The position numbers and the translations under genes were made by a program. The notes beneath the pieces were generated by a model. The model saw only the letters and a program-made list of their open reading frames with translations, ran no database searches and was not told the DNA's origin. Below, piece after piece: positions 54,933 to 63,714 of a stretch of DNA of 64,000 nucleotides; the stretch's first letter is position 1; the number at the start of each line of letters is the position of its first letter. The stretch spans positions 62,001 through 126,000 of the forward strand of contig CAIUWA010000018.1 in the NCBI GenBank assembly GCA_903902745.1. The letters run 5' to 3'. Source of the DNA: an uncultured Opitutia bacterium. GTDB lineage: Bacteria > Verrucomicrobiota > Verrucomicrobiia > Opitutales > Opitutaceae.

Positions 54933-55730
54933 TCAGGTGGCTGTGGCGTGGACCGGAGCAAGGATCGGGCGCGGGATGGTGAGGATCTCGGGTCCCTTCT
55001 CGGTCGTGAGCACGGTGTGTTCGAAGTGGGCGGAGGGTGAACCGTCCGCGGCGACCACGGTCCAGCCATCGGAGAGCATCTTGGTCCGGTAACCACCAAG
55101 GTTTACCATGGGTTCAATCGCGAGCGTCATGCCGGCCTTGATCCGGTCACCTGAATTTCGGCGGCCGAAGTTGGGAATCTGCGGCTCCTCGTGCATTGAG
55201 AGACCGACCCCATGGCCCACCATGTCGCGGACGACTCCGTAACCGTGACCTTCGACGTGTCGCTGGATCGCGCTGGAGATGTCGCCGATCCGATGACCCA
55301 CCCGGGCCTCAGCGAGACCAAGGCGGAGCGCTTCCTCCGTTACCCGCAGCAATTGCTGGATGGCCGGGGCGATCAGCCCGACGGGGACGGTGACGGCGTT
55401 GTCGCCAATGTAGCCCTCGTGCTCGACGACAATGTCGAGCGAGACGATGTCGCCATCACGCAGAATGCGCCGGAACGATGGAATGCCGTGAACGACCTCC
55501 TCATTGACCGAGATGCAGGTATGAGCCGGATAGCGACGCGAACCGATCTGGTAGCCGTAACAGGCGCTGCGGGCGCCGTGACGGGCGATGGCCGCGCGGC
55601 CTGCCTCCTCCAGATCCTGGGTGCTGATGCCGGGCCGGACGAGCGCCTTCAGTTCCTGAAGGACGTTCGCCGCAATCGCACACGACTCGCGCATGTGCGT
55701 GATCTGCCGGTCATTCTTGATCGGAATCAT
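54933..55730 (-). CDS. map: Methionine aminopeptidase
   Basis: A 265-residue type I enzyme that removes the initiator methionine. Five metal ligands are represented by SLDIVVEHEGYIGDNA, VGHGVGLSMHEEPQIPNFG and AIEPMVNLGGY. The ATG giving MIPIKNDRQI overlaps the stop of the upstream gene by four bases (ATGA), so translation is probably coupled. Placement after the adk slot is typical of spc-type operons. Confidence 0.96.
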   Translation of the reverse strand: MIPIKNDRQITHMRESCAIAANVLQELKALVRPGISTQDLEEAGRAAIARHGARSACYGYQIGSRRYPAHTCISVNEEVVHGIPSFRRILRDGDIVSLDIVVEHEGYIGDNAVTVPVGLIAPAIQQLLRVTEEALRLGLAEARVGHRIGDISSAIQRHVEGHGYGVVRDMVGHGVGLSMHEEPQIPNFGRRNSGDRIKAGMTLAIEPMVNLGGYRTKMLSDGWTVVAADGSPSAHFEHTVLTTEKGPEILTIPRPILAPVHATAT

Positions 55731-56164
55731 GCAGCGCGGTCGCAATCGGCCGCCTCGAAAAGGAGGCCGAGCGTGCGGTAGTGCTGGACGACGGGCGCGA
55801 GCGCCGGAGTGGCGCTGCCGGCAAAAACGGCGCTGAGCGCCTCATCCCGGGCATCGAGCCATTCGTCAAACACCATGGCCTGGAGCAGCGTAGCCGGGAA
55901 GTCCGTGAGGACGAATCCCGCATCAGGTTTGCGCGTGAAGAACCACCGGCGCAAAGGCGCGAGGGCGGCTTCATCAGCCGCGCCAGAGGCGCGGCGACGC
56001 GAAATCTCCCCCCGCATCAAGCCGGTGGGAGAGACGTGCTCTAAATTCAAAGAACGCACCTGGTTTTTGACAGTTTCCGGCAGGGAATCCGCAGAACCGA
56101 GGATAAGGAGCTTCGTTTTGGCGGAGACGCCGAAACGAGAAAAGAGGTCGTTGATGGCTGCCAT
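55727..56164 (-). CDS. Adenylate-kinase-like protein without P-loop (degenerate Adk in the adk slot)
   Basis: A 145-residue protein at the place where adk lies in many bacteria (secY-adk-map). Three blocks align with adenylate kinase: LLILGSADSLPETVK where the P-loop GxPGxGKGTQ should be, VSPTGLMRGEISRRR matching STGDMLR, and GFVLTDFPATLLQAMVFDEW matching GFLLDGFPRT. The P-loop glycines and lysine and the FPR arginine are lost and the lid domain is absent, so catalysis is very unlikely. The frame is intact and coupled to map, arguing for a retained non-catalytic role. GTG at 56170 is an alternative start. Confidence 0.75.
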   Translation of the reverse strand: MAAINDLFSRFGVSAKTKLLILGSADSLPETVKNQVRSLNLEHVSPTGLMRGEISRRRASGAADEAALAPLRRWFFTRKPDAGFVLTDFPATLLQAMVFDEWLDARDEALSAVFAGSATPALAPVVQHYRTLGLLFEAADCDRAA

Positions 56165-56183
56165 TGCCACCGGAGTAAAGAAC

Positions 56184-57695
56184 TTATTTGCCCGCCAAGT
56201 GGCGGAAAAGGGCGATCCCGACGCCGAGGAGCAGCAGCCCGAGCATGGGCAGGGCGACTTTCATGACCGCCTCGGAACTGAGGGCCTCGCCGGTCATACC
56301 GGTCGGGTTGCCGCTTCGGGCGCGAATGCGGCCCTTCTTGAGGAAACCATCGTAGTGCCGCTGGAGCAGGAAAGTTTCGACCTGGCGCATCGTATCGAGG
56401 ATGACGCCGACCGTGATCAACATACCCGTACCGCCAAAGAAAGAGGCGATGCTATACTGGATGTTCATCGAGTTATAGAGCAGGTCAGGCATGACTGCGA
56501 TAACCGTGAGAAAAATCGCACCCGCGAGGGTCAGGCGCGTCATGATGAAGTCCAGGAACTGCGCCGTGGGCTCACCCGGTCGCACGCCGGGGACGTAGCC
56601 GCCATACTTCTTGAGGTCGTCGGCGATCTGGATCGGCTTGAACATGACGGACACCCAGAAATAGCTGAAAAACATGATCAGCATGGTGTAGAGCACATAG
56701 TAGCTCCAGTGACCGCGCGCCAAGGCGTTGGAAAAATCGATGAGATACTTCTGGTTAAAATAAGCGCCGACATAGGACAAAATCTGCTGCGGAAAAAGCA
56801 GAATGGCCTGGCCAAAGATGACGGGCATGACGCCGGAGTAATTGACCTTGAGCGGCAGGAACGAGCTCTGGCCACCCATGACCTTGTTGCCGACAACACG
56901 CTTAGCGTACTGCACGGGAATCTTGCGCTGCCCCTGCACAACCATGATGACGCCCATGGTCACGGCAAAAAAGAGGAGGATCATCACCGCAGCCTGCGGC
57001 AGGCCCATGCTCGCCCCCGTGCCGACGGGCCGGACAAACATATAATAGGTGTCGCGGGCGGCGCTGGGAATACGGGACAGGATGCCGACGGTGATGAGCA
57101 GCGACACGCCGTTGCCAATACCGCGCTGCGTGATCTGCTCACCGAGCCACATCATCAGCATCGTGCCGGCAGTCATGATCAACACGGACTGGGAAATGAA
57201 CCAGAAGCCAGGATCCATCACGATGGCGCCATACTTGTTGATGTCGTAGCCATGCAGGGCGGGCAGCTTGCCAGGATTTTCCAGGGCCAAAATCGTGATT
57301 GTGCCCTGGACCAGACAGATGAGCACGGTCGCGTAACGCGTGTACTGGGTGAGCTTCTGCCGGCCGACGTCGCCCTCCTGCTGGAGGCGGCTGAGCGCGG
57401 GGACCACCGCGGTCATGAGCTGGAAGATGATGGACGCACTGATGTACGGCATGATGCCGAGGGCTCCGATCGCGCCGTTCGAGAGCGCGCCGCCCGTGAA
57501 CATATTGTACATGCCGATCAGCCCGCCGGCCCCGGTCGAGGCCTGATCCCGGATGAAATCCTGAAGGTGCAGCGGATTGATACCCGGCAGCGGAATGGAA
57601 GCCGCGACCCGGGCGATGAACAACATCGCCAGCGTGTAGAAAATCCGGGAGCGCAGCTCGGGGATTTTCAGTGAGTTCGTGAAAGCAGAGAACAC
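56184..57695 (-). CDS. secY: Protein translocase subunit SecY
   Basis: A 503-residue channel protein with ten transmembrane segments, starting at GTG (VFSAFTNSLKIPELRSRIFY). ASIPLPGIN is the conserved first periplasmic turn region, and YAKRVVGNKVMGGQSSFLPL and MPVIFGQAI are core signatures. It is longer than usual (about 440) owing to extended loops and a C-terminal hydrophobic tail. Its partner secA lies at 19666. Confidence 0.97.
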   Translation of the reverse strand: MFSAFTNSLKIPELRSRIFYTLAMLFIARVAASIPLPGINPLHLQDFIRDQASTGAGGLIGMYNMFTGGALSNGAIGALGIMPYISASIIFQLMTAVVPALSRLQQEGDVGRQKLTQYTRYATVLICLVQGTITILALENPGKLPALHGYDINKYGAIVMDPGFWFISQSVLIMTAGTMLMMWLGEQITQRGIGNGVSLLITVGILSRIPSAARDTYYMFVRPVGTGASMGLPQAAVMILLFFAVTMGVIMVVQGQRKIPVQYAKRVVGNKVMGGQSSFLPLKVNYSGVMPVIFGQAILLFPQQILSYVGAYFNQKYLIDFSNALARGHWSYYVLYTMLIMFFSYFWVSVMFKPIQIADDLKKYGGYVPGVRPGEPTAQFLDFIMTRLTLAGAIFLTVIAVMPDLLYNSMNIQYSIASFFGGTGMLITVGVILDTMRQVETFLLQRHYDGFLKKGRIRARSGNPTGMTGEALSSEAVMKVALPMLGLLLLGVGIALFRHLAGK

Positions 57696-57727
57696 AGTGG
57701 TAAAAGTGCGGGGTAAGAAAGGACGCC

Positions 57728-58174
57728 TCAGGCCACAATGGCCTGGCCGCCGGCCTTCTCGATCTTGGCCTTGGCCGACTCGGAGAACTTGGCGGCGGTG
57801 ACCTTGAAGGCACGGCCGATTTCACCGTCACCCAAAATCTTGACGAGCTTCTCACCCTTGCGGATCAAGCCGCTGGCCGCGAGAACCTCGGCGTTGACGT
57901 CTGTGACCTTGGCGTCAAGCGACGCGAGGTCGCCAACATTGAGGACAGCGATCTCGGTGCGATGCTCGTAATTGTTGAAGCCACGGTGCGGGAGCTTGCG
58001 GTAAAGGGGCATCTGGCCGCCCTCGAAGCCGGGGCGGATGCTGCTGCCGGAACGGGCCGACTGGCCCTTGCCGCCGCGGCCGCTGGTCTTGCCGTGGCCG
58101 CCGCCTTCGCCGCAACCGACGCGTTTCTTGCGGTGCACAGCACCGGCTACGTTCTTGAGTTCGTGAAGTTTCAT
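57728..58174 (-). CDS. rplO: 50S ribosomal protein L15
   Basis: A 148-residue protein; MKLHELKNVAGAVHRKKRVG and the Gly-rich GCGEGGGHGKTSGRGGKGQS are typical. Only 66 bases separate it from rpsE, so rpmD (L30), which normally lies there, is absent. Confidence 0.96.
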   Translation of the reverse strand: MKLHELKNVAGAVHRKKRVGCGEGGGHGKTSGRGGKGQSARSGSSIRPGFEGGQMPLYRKLPHRGFNNYEHRTEIAVLNVGDLASLDAKVTDVNAEVLAASGLIRKGEKLVKILGDGEIGRAFKVTAAKFSESAKAKIEKAGGQAIVA

Positions 58175-58240
58175 GGAGGTTCCTATGAGGCGCCCCACCC
58201 CGCGCACCGCGCGGAGCAGGACTCGGATTCTATTGCTTGG

Positions 58241-58864
58241 TTAAACCGTGGTCGCGCGGAGCTTCGTGATGTCCGCGGAAAGGCGGAGCTGCAGGAGCGC
58301 GTTGACCGTCGCATTGACGACAGCGATATGGTTGTTCGATCCCATCGACTTGGTGAGAACGTTCTTCACGCCCGCCGCCTCGAGCACGGCACGGACGCCA
58401 CCACCGGCGATGAGGCCAGTGCCGGGCGAAGCAGGCTTGAGGAGCACGCGGCCGCCATCGTAGACGCCGAGGACATCATGGGGGATGGTGTCACCCTTGA
58501 GCTTGACGTGCACCATGTGCTTGTGGGCGTGGGCGGTGCTTTTCTTGATGGCATCGGGCACTTCGTTGGCCTTGCCGTAGCCGACGCCGATGTTGCCCCG
58601 CTGGTCGCCGACGACGGCGAGGGCGGAAAAGCTGAAGCGGCGGCCACCCTTGACCACCTTGGCGCAGCGGTTGATGAAGACCACCTTTTCGACCATGGCG
58701 GGCGAGCCGTCGGCATTGGGCGGGGCGGGCTTGTTGCGGTCGTCGCGGCGAAACTCACGCCGCGGGGCGCGATGGGGACGCTCGGAGGTGCGCTCCGGTG
58801 CAGCCGCGGGCGCGGGGGTGACGGGAGCGGACTCGGGGGCGGGAGAAACGGTTTCAGTGCTCAT
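58241..58864 (-). CDS. rpsE: 30S ribosomal protein S5 with N-terminal extension
   Basis: A 207-residue protein. The S5 core begins near residue 55 ([20 protein letters not shown]), with the S5 signature [15 protein letters not shown] and FGVGYGKA-like [14 protein letters not shown]. About 50 extra Pro/Ala/Arg-rich residues precede it. The start is CCT-ATG. Confidence 0.95.
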   Translation of the reverse strand: MSTETVSPAPESAPVTPAPAAAPERTSERPHRAPRREFRRDDRNKPAPPNADGSPAMVEKVVFINRCAKVVKGGRRFSFSALAVVGDQRGNIGVGYGKANEVPDAIKKSTAHAHKHMVHVKLKGDTIPHDVLGVYDGGRVLLKPASPGTGLIAGGGVRAVLEAAGVKNVLTKSMGSNNHIAVVNATVNALLQLRLSADITKLRATTV

Positions 58865-58873
58865 AGGCGATGG

Positions 58874-59236
58874 TTAGAATGCGAGTCCACCCTCACGGGC
58901 GGCGTCGGCGAAGGCTTTGACCTTGCCGTGGTAGAGGGCGCCGTTGCGGTCGAAGACGACGGCGGCGATGCCGGCGGCCTTGGCCTTGGAGGCAAAGGCC
59001 ACACCGAGCGCCTTGGCGCCGGCGAGATTGGCCTTGAGCTTCTGCTTGCGCAGCGACGGATCGAGGGTGCCGAGAAACACCAGCGTGGCGCCGGCGTCGT
59101 CGTTGACGGCCTGCGCGTAGATGTGCTTCGTGCTGAACTTGACGCTCAGGCGCGGGCGAACGGCGGTGCCGTTGACCTTCTTGCGGATGCGCCAGCGGCG
59201 TTTCTGGAGGAGACTGGCTTTGCGAATGGTATTCAC
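58874..59236 (-). CDS. rplR: 50S ribosomal protein L18
   Basis: A 120-residue 5S-rRNA-binding protein starting at [23 protein letters not shown] and [20 protein letters not shown] are family signatures. Confidence 0.96.
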   Translation of the reverse strand: MNTIRKASLLQKRRWRIRKKVNGTAVRPRLSVKFSTKHIYAQAVNDDAGATLVFLGTLDPSLRKQKLKANLAGAKALGVAFASKAKAAGIAAVVFDRNGALYHGKVKAFADAAREGGLAF

Positions 59237-59268
59237 AGGGAGTTTTAAATTTGAGTCCTGAAACTCGG

Positions 59269-59808
59269 TTAGGCGACGGTCTTGCCTTCCTTGCGGCGGA
59301 CGCGTTCGCCGACGATGCGGACGCCCTTGCCCTTGTAAGGCTCCGGCGGATAGTAACTGCGGATCTCGGCGGTGACGGCACCGACCAACTGCTTGTCGGC
59401 CCCCTCAACCTTGAGCTTGGTCTGCTCAGTGACGGTGATCTTGATGCCCTCGGGGATATCCATCAGGATCGGATGCGAATAGCCCAGCGCGAGGTCGAGC
59501 TGCTTGCCCTTGAGGTTGGCCTTGAAGCCGACGCCCTGGATCTCGAGCTCCTTGAAGTAGCCGACGGACACGCCCTTCACCATGCCGGCGATGACCGAGC
59601 GGACGGTGCCGTACATCGCCTTGGCAAAGCGGCTGGTGTCCTCGGAGGGGGCGACGATGACCTTCTTGTCGGCCACGGAAATCTTCACCACCGGCGCGAA
59701 CGTCTTGGTGACTTTGCCCTTGGGGCCCTCGACGTGGACGGTGTGGTCCTTGATGTCGACCTTGACCTTGTCGGGGATGGGAACGGGTTGTTTGCCAATG
59801 CGGCTCAT
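59269..59808 (-). CDS. rplF: 50S ribosomal protein L6
   Basis: A 179-residue protein with the duplicated L6 fold; SRIGKQPVPIPDKVKVDIKD at the start and YYPPEPYKGKGVRIVGERVR near the end are diagnostic. The longer frame adds seven codons that overlap rpsH and is not used. The start is ACC-ATG. Confidence 0.96.
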   Translation of the reverse strand: MSRIGKQPVPIPDKVKVDIKDHTVHVEGPKGKVTKTFAPVVKISVADKKVIVAPSEDTSRFAKAMYGTVRSVIAGMVKGVSVGYFKELEIQGVGFKANLKGKQLDLALGYSHPILMDIPEGIKITVTEQTKLKVEGADKQLVGAVTAEIRSYYPPEPYKGKGVRIVGERVRRKEGKTVA

Positions 59809-59822
59809 GGTGGGTGGCGGGT

Positions 59823-60215
59823 TTACCAAACGTTGCAGACGAGTTCGCCACCGGCCTTGTTGCGGCGGCAGTCGGAGTCCTTCATCAGGCCCTTCGAGGT
59901 CGAAAGGATGCTGATGCCAAGGCCGTTGAGCACGCGGGGAATCTCGGTGTAGCGCATGTAGAGACGGCGGCCCGGCGTGGAAACACGGGTGAGGCCGGTG
60001 ATGGCCGGCGCGCCGTCGACATACTTCATTTTCACCTCAAGGGTCTTGTGGCCCTTGGCATCGACGCCGTTGGCGTGACCGGCCACATAGCCCTCGGTCG
60101 TGAGGATGGCGGCGAGGCCTTCCTTGAGATTGGAGTGCGGGATGATACACACTGCAAGGCGCGCCTTGCTGGCGTTGCGCAGGCGCGTCAGGAAATCACT
60201 GATCGGGTCGGTCAT
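59823..60215 (-). CDS. rpsH: 30S ribosomal protein S8
   Basis: A 130-residue 16S-binding protein: MTDPISDFLTRLRNASKARL and STSKGLMKDSDCRRNKAGGE. Its stop is 14 bases from the rplF start. The start is ACC-ATG. Confidence 0.96.
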   Translation of the reverse strand: MTDPISDFLTRLRNASKARLAVCIIPHSNLKEGLAAILTTEGYVAGHANGVDAKGHKTLEVKMKYVDGAPAITGLTRVSTPGRRLYMRYTEIPRVLNGLGISILSTSKGLMKDSDCRRNKAGGELVCNVW

Positions 60216-60292
60216 GGTGGATGTTTTTTAGGAGTGGCCGTGGGTCATATCCGATGCGCCGGAAGCGCATAAACCCCCGCGGCCGGGAAATG

Positions 60293-60598
60293 TTACCAGG
60301 AGGATTTGATCACGCCGGGAATCTTCCCGTTGAGCGCGAGTTCGCGGAACTGGATACGCGAGACCCCAAACTTGCCGATGAAGCCGCGCGGGCGGCCGCT
60401 CATCGAGCAGCGGTTGCGGATGCGCGTGGGCGAGGAGTTGCGCGGCAGCTTCTGCAGCTTCTTCTGCGCGGAGTAAAACTCCTCGTCGGACGTGGCCGGA
60501 TTGATGAGGATGGCCTTCAGTTCGGCGCGCTTCGCCTTGTATTTATCGCTGAGCTTGATGCGCTTTTTGTTACGCTCGATGGCAGAGGTCTTGGGCAT
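60293..60598 (-). CDS. rpsN: 30S ribosomal protein S14 (zinc-independent long form)
   Basis: A 101-residue protein; [20 protein letters not shown] is the S14 core. It has only one cysteine there and lacks the CxxC pairs of the short zinc form, so it is the long C- type. The start is ACC-ATG. Confidence 0.96.
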   Translation of the reverse strand: MPKTSAIERNKKRIKLSDKYKAKRAELKAILINPATSDEEFYSAQKKLQKLPRNSSPTRIRNRCSMSGRPRGFIGKFGVSRIQFRELALNGKIPGVIKSSW

Positions 60599-60616
60599 GG
60601 TGCGGAAGGTTCGGGT

Positions 60617-61198
60617 TTAGGCGGCGTTGGTCTTGGGAGCGGCGGTGGGCTCAGTCCGGCGGAAGGGCATGCCGAGCGCCTTGAGCAGCTCGCGTCCTTC
60701 GTCGTCGGAATCGGCGGTCGTGACGATGGTGAGGTCGAGGCCCATGGTCTTCTTGACGTTTTCCAGGGTGATCTCGGGGAAAATGGCAAAGTCAGTGATA
60801 CCGAGGTTGTAGTTGCCCTGGCCGTCGAACTTCGGGGAAACGCCGCGAAAGTCACGGATGGTGGGCAGGGCCACAGCCAGCAGGCGGTAGAGAAACTCCC
60901 ACATGGCGTCGCCGCGAAGCGTGACGTGGCAGCCGACGATCTGATTCGGCTTGAGCTTGAAATTCGATATGGCCTTGCGGGTCTTCGCAAGGACGGGCTT
61001 CTGGCCGGCAATGATGGCCATGTCGCGCGCGGTGTCGGCGATCTGGTTCTTGTCGGCCTCGGCATCGATGCCGGTGTTCAGGTTGATCTTCACCAGCCGG
61101 GGCACCTCGTGCTTGTTCTTGTAGCCGCGGCTCTGCACCAGCGCAGGGACAACCTGCTCGATGTAGAGTTTTTTAAGGACGGGAGTGTAACTGCTCAT
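60617..61198 (-). CDS. rplE: 50S ribosomal protein L5
   Basis: A 193-residue 5S-rRNA-binding protein. VPRLVKINLNTGIDAEADKN and GQKPVLAKTRKAISNFKLK are typical. A 107-base gap without a gene separates it from rplX. Confidence 0.96.
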   Translation of the reverse strand: MSSYTPVLKKLYIEQVVPALVQSRGYKNKHEVPRLVKINLNTGIDAEADKNQIADTARDMAIIAGQKPVLAKTRKAISNFKLKPNQIVGCHVTLRGDAMWEFLYRLLAVALPTIRDFRGVSPKFDGQGNYNLGITDFAIFPEITLENVKKTMGLDLTIVTTADSDDEGRELLKALGMPFRRTEPTAAPKTNAA

Positions 61199-61305
61199 TT
61201 TAAGGGCGGCCGGGTTTGCGGTCCGGAGGCGTTGAGAGTGGTTAAGAGAGTGGGAAAAGGTTCAGTAACGCAGGCGGTGGACGGGATTGGCAAGCGCGCA
61301 GTGGC

Positions 61306-61581
61306 TCAGGCCGTGGCCGGGGCCGGCTTCCGGCGTTTGCTCGCGTCGAACACGGTCTGGAGCATGAGGTTGGAGACGTGCACGGAGCCTTCGCGCTCGG
61401 CAATGGTGCCCTGCGGATGCTCCTGGGACTTCTTGAGGTGGCGCTTGATCATGGCCACGCCCTCGACGCGGACGCGCTGCTTGGCCGCGAGGATCTCGAG
61501 GACCTTGCCCGACTTGCCCTTCTGGGAGCCGGCGATGACAACGACGACGTCGTTGCGTTTGATATGAAATTTCTGGGCCAT
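61306..61581 (-). CDS. rplX: 50S ribosomal protein L24
   Basis: A 91-residue assembly protein with the KOW motif VVVIAGSQKGKSGKVLEI. It is one of the few genes in the operon with a Shine-Dalgarno (GGAGGT, about 10 bases upstream). It starts two bases after the rplN stop. Confidence 0.95.
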   Translation of the reverse strand: MAQKFHIKRNDVVVVIAGSQKGKSGKVLEILAAKQRVRVEGVAMIKRHLKKSQEHPQGTIAEREGSVHVSNLMLQTVFDASKRRKPAPATA

Positions 61582-61582
61582 G

Positions 61583-61948
61583 TTAGAGAACCTCCGGGGC
61601 GAGCGAAATGATCTTCATGAAGTTCTTCGCACGCAGTTCGCGGGCGACGGGACCGAAGATGCGGGTCCCCTTCGGGTTGTTCGTCGCGTCGATGATGACG
61701 ATCGCATTGCTGTCAAAGCGCAGGTAGCTGCCGTCGTTGCGGCGCACCGCGGCCTTCGTGCGGACGACAACGGCCTTGGCGACCTCGCCCTTCTTCACGG
61801 TGGCGTCGGTGGTGCTTTCCTTGATGTGGACGGTGATGATGTCGCCCACGCCAGCGGTGTCGGTGATCTGGCCTTTACGGCTGATCATCGCGGCACGGCG
61901 GGCGCCAGTGTTGTCGGCGACTTCGAGAATGGAACGCAGTTGGATCAT
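61583..61948 (-). CDS. rplN: 50S ribosomal protein L14
   Basis: A 121-residue protein; [20 protein letters not shown] and [20 protein letters not shown] are diagnostic. A clear Shine-Dalgarno (AGGAGG) lies about 6 bases upstream, unlike most genes in this operon. Confidence 0.96.
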   Translation of the reverse strand: MIQLRSILEVADNTGARRAAMISRKGQITDTAGVGDIITVHIKESTTDATVKKGEVAKAVVVRTKAAVRRNDGSYLRFDSNAIVIIDATNNPKGTRIFGPVARELRAKNFMKIISLAPEVL

Positions 61949-61985
61949 GGCGGGCCTCCTGGGAGGTTGGGATTAAAACGACGGA

Positions 61986-62345
61986 TCAGGCCGACGGAGC
62001 GGCCGTGGGAATGGTGGTCTTGGTGGGAACCTGAGCGGCGACGTCCGCCTCGGTGATGGCGACAGCGTCGGTGGTGACGGCGTGCTCGACGACATTGAGG
62101 ACGCGCCAGCGCTTCAGGCGGCTGAGCGGGCGGGTCTCGGTGATCTCGACCTTGTCGCCGACCTTGGTCTCGTTCTTCTCATCATGGACGTGCACGACCG
62201 TCTTGCGATTGATGATCTTGTGGTAGAGCGGGTGCGGCGTCTTGTAAGGGATCGTGACCTTGATGGACTTGTCGCCGGAGCGGCTGGTGACAAAGCCGAT
62301 GATGGTCTTGCGCGTGTTGCGCGAACCGGGAGTGGTGGAGGACAT
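61986..62345 (-). CDS. rpsQ: 30S ribosomal protein S17
   Basis: A 119-residue protein. The core (GFVTSRSGDKSIKVTIPYKT; VGDKVEITETRPLSRLKRWR) is standard, and an Ala/Thr/Val-rich tail of about 35 residues follows. The start is GCC-ATG. Confidence 0.95.
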   Translation of the reverse strand: MSSTTPGSRNTRKTIIGFVTSRSGDKSIKVTIPYKTPHPLYHKIINRKTVVHVHDEKNETKVGDKVEITETRPLSRLKRWRVLNVVEHAVTTDAVAITEADVAAQVPTKTTIPTAAPSA

Positions 62346-62375
62346 GGCGGTGATACGGGTTGGGCCGGGCGCGCG

Positions 62376-62582
62376 TTAGGCGGCCGCAGGCGCTTTCTGG
62401 TTTTTCTCGCGCAGGAGGGTCTCGAGGCGGGCGACGTCCTTGCGGAGCACGCGCAGCTCGTGGGTTTTCTCCACCTGGCCCGTCTGCTTGCGCAGGCGGA
62501 GTTGGAGGAGCTTTTCGCGGGTTTCGCGGAGCTTGGTGGTGATCTCGGCGGGGGCGAGTTCGCGAATTTCTTTCGTGGTCAT
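62376..62582 (-). CDS. rpmC: 50S ribosomal protein L29
   Basis: A 68-residue protein: [20 protein letters not shown] and [20 protein letters not shown]. The longer frame would add an upstream Ser/Pro-rich head and is not used. The start is GCC-ATG. Confidence 0.95.
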   Translation of the reverse strand: MTTKEIRELAPAEITTKLRETREKLLQLRLRKQTGQVEKTHELRVLRKDVARLETLLREKNQKAPAAA

Positions 62583-62613
62583 GGCGGGCAATGCGTTAAA
62601 GGAGAGAAGAGCC

Positions 62614-63036
62614 TCAGACGACCGCGCCCTCACGGGCGATGAACCGGCAGTGGAAGGGCAGTTTGGCGTCGGCGAGGCGGAAGGCCTCCTTGGCGATGGT
62701 GGCGGACACGCCACCAAGCTCGAAAAGCACGGCGCCGGGCTTGATGACGGCGACGTAGTATTCAACCGGGCCCTTGCCCTGCCCCATGCGCACCTCGGCG
62801 GGCTTCTTGGTGACGGGCTTGTGCGGGAAGACGCGGATCCAGAGTTTCCCCTTGCGCTTGAGGTGGCGCGAGATGGTGACGCGCGCGGCCTCGATCTGCT
62901 GGCCGGTCATCGGGCCGCGGGTCAGCGACTGGAGGCCGAATTCACCGAAGGAAAGCGTGTTGCCGCGCTTGGCATTGCCGGCGCGGGAACCCTTCTGGGA
63001 CTTGCGGTATTTGGTGCGGGCGGGAGCGAGAGCCAT
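62614..63036 (-). CDS. rplP: 50S ribosomal protein L16
   Basis: A 140-residue protein. [20 protein letters not shown] and [20 protein letters not shown] are typical; the latter contains the arginine that is hydroxylated in some bacteria. The start is CCC-ATG. Confidence 0.96.
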   Translation of the reverse strand: MALAPARTKYRKSQKGSRAGNAKRGNTLSFGEFGLQSLTRGPMTGQQIEAARVTISRHLKRKGKLWIRVFPHKPVTKKPAEVRMGQGKGPVEYYVAVIKPGAVLFELGGVSATIAKEAFRLADAKLPFHCRFIAREGAVV

Positions 63037-63074
63037 GGGACGTTGTTCCTAGTTTAAGTTCGTGCGACGCGCGA

Positions 63075-63707
63075 TCAGGCGGCGTCGGCCTCTTTTTTGC
63101 AGATCCAGCATTTCACGCCGATCTTGCCGTAAACGGTCTGGGCCTCGGAGAAGCCGTAGTCGATGTTCTCGCGCAGGGTGTGCAGGGGCACGCGGCCCTT
63201 GCGCTGCCACTCGCGGCGGGCGATGTCCGCACCGCCGAGGCGGCCGGAACACTGGATGCGGATGCCCTCGGCACCGAGCGCCATGGCCATCTCAACGGCC
63301 TTCTTCATGGCGCGGCGGAAAGCGATGCGGCGCTCCAACTGGAGCGCGACGTTCTCGGCGACCAACTGGGCCTCGATCTCGGGCTTCTTGACCTCCTGGA
63401 TGTCGAGGAGGATTTCCTTGCCGGTCAGCTTCGCGAGCTCGTCCTTGATCTTCTCGATCTCCTGGCCCTTGCGGCCGATGACGATGCCGGGGCGGGCGGT
63501 GTAGATCTTCACGCGTACGCGGTTGGACGCGCGCTCGATGAAGATGCGCGGCACGGAGGCCTGCTTCAGCTTCTCCATGAGCTTGGTGCGAATCACCTGG
63601 TCCTCGAGCAGCAACTTGGGAAAGTCCTTTTTGGTCGCAAACCAGCGGGACTGCCAGTTGCGGCGGACAGCGAGACGGAAACCGATCGGATTGGTCTTTT
63701 GGCCCAT
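63075..63707 (-). CDS. rpsC: 30S ribosomal protein S3
   Basis: A 210-residue protein with the KH domain ([20 protein letters not shown]) and the C-terminal domain ending near [30 protein letters not shown] is the standard start. It lies eight bases after the rplV stop. Confidence 0.96.
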   Translation of the reverse strand: MGQKTNPIGFRLAVRRNWQSRWFATKKDFPKLLLEDQVIRTKLMEKLKQASVPRIFIERASNRVRVKIYTARPGIVIGRKGQEIEKIKDELAKLTGKEILLDIQEVKKPEIEAQLVAENVALQLERRIAFRRAMKKAVEMAMALGAEGIRIQCSGRLGGADIARREWQRKGRVPLHTLRENIDYGFSEAQTVYGKIGVKCWICKKEADAA

Positions 63708-63714
63708 GGGGAAA

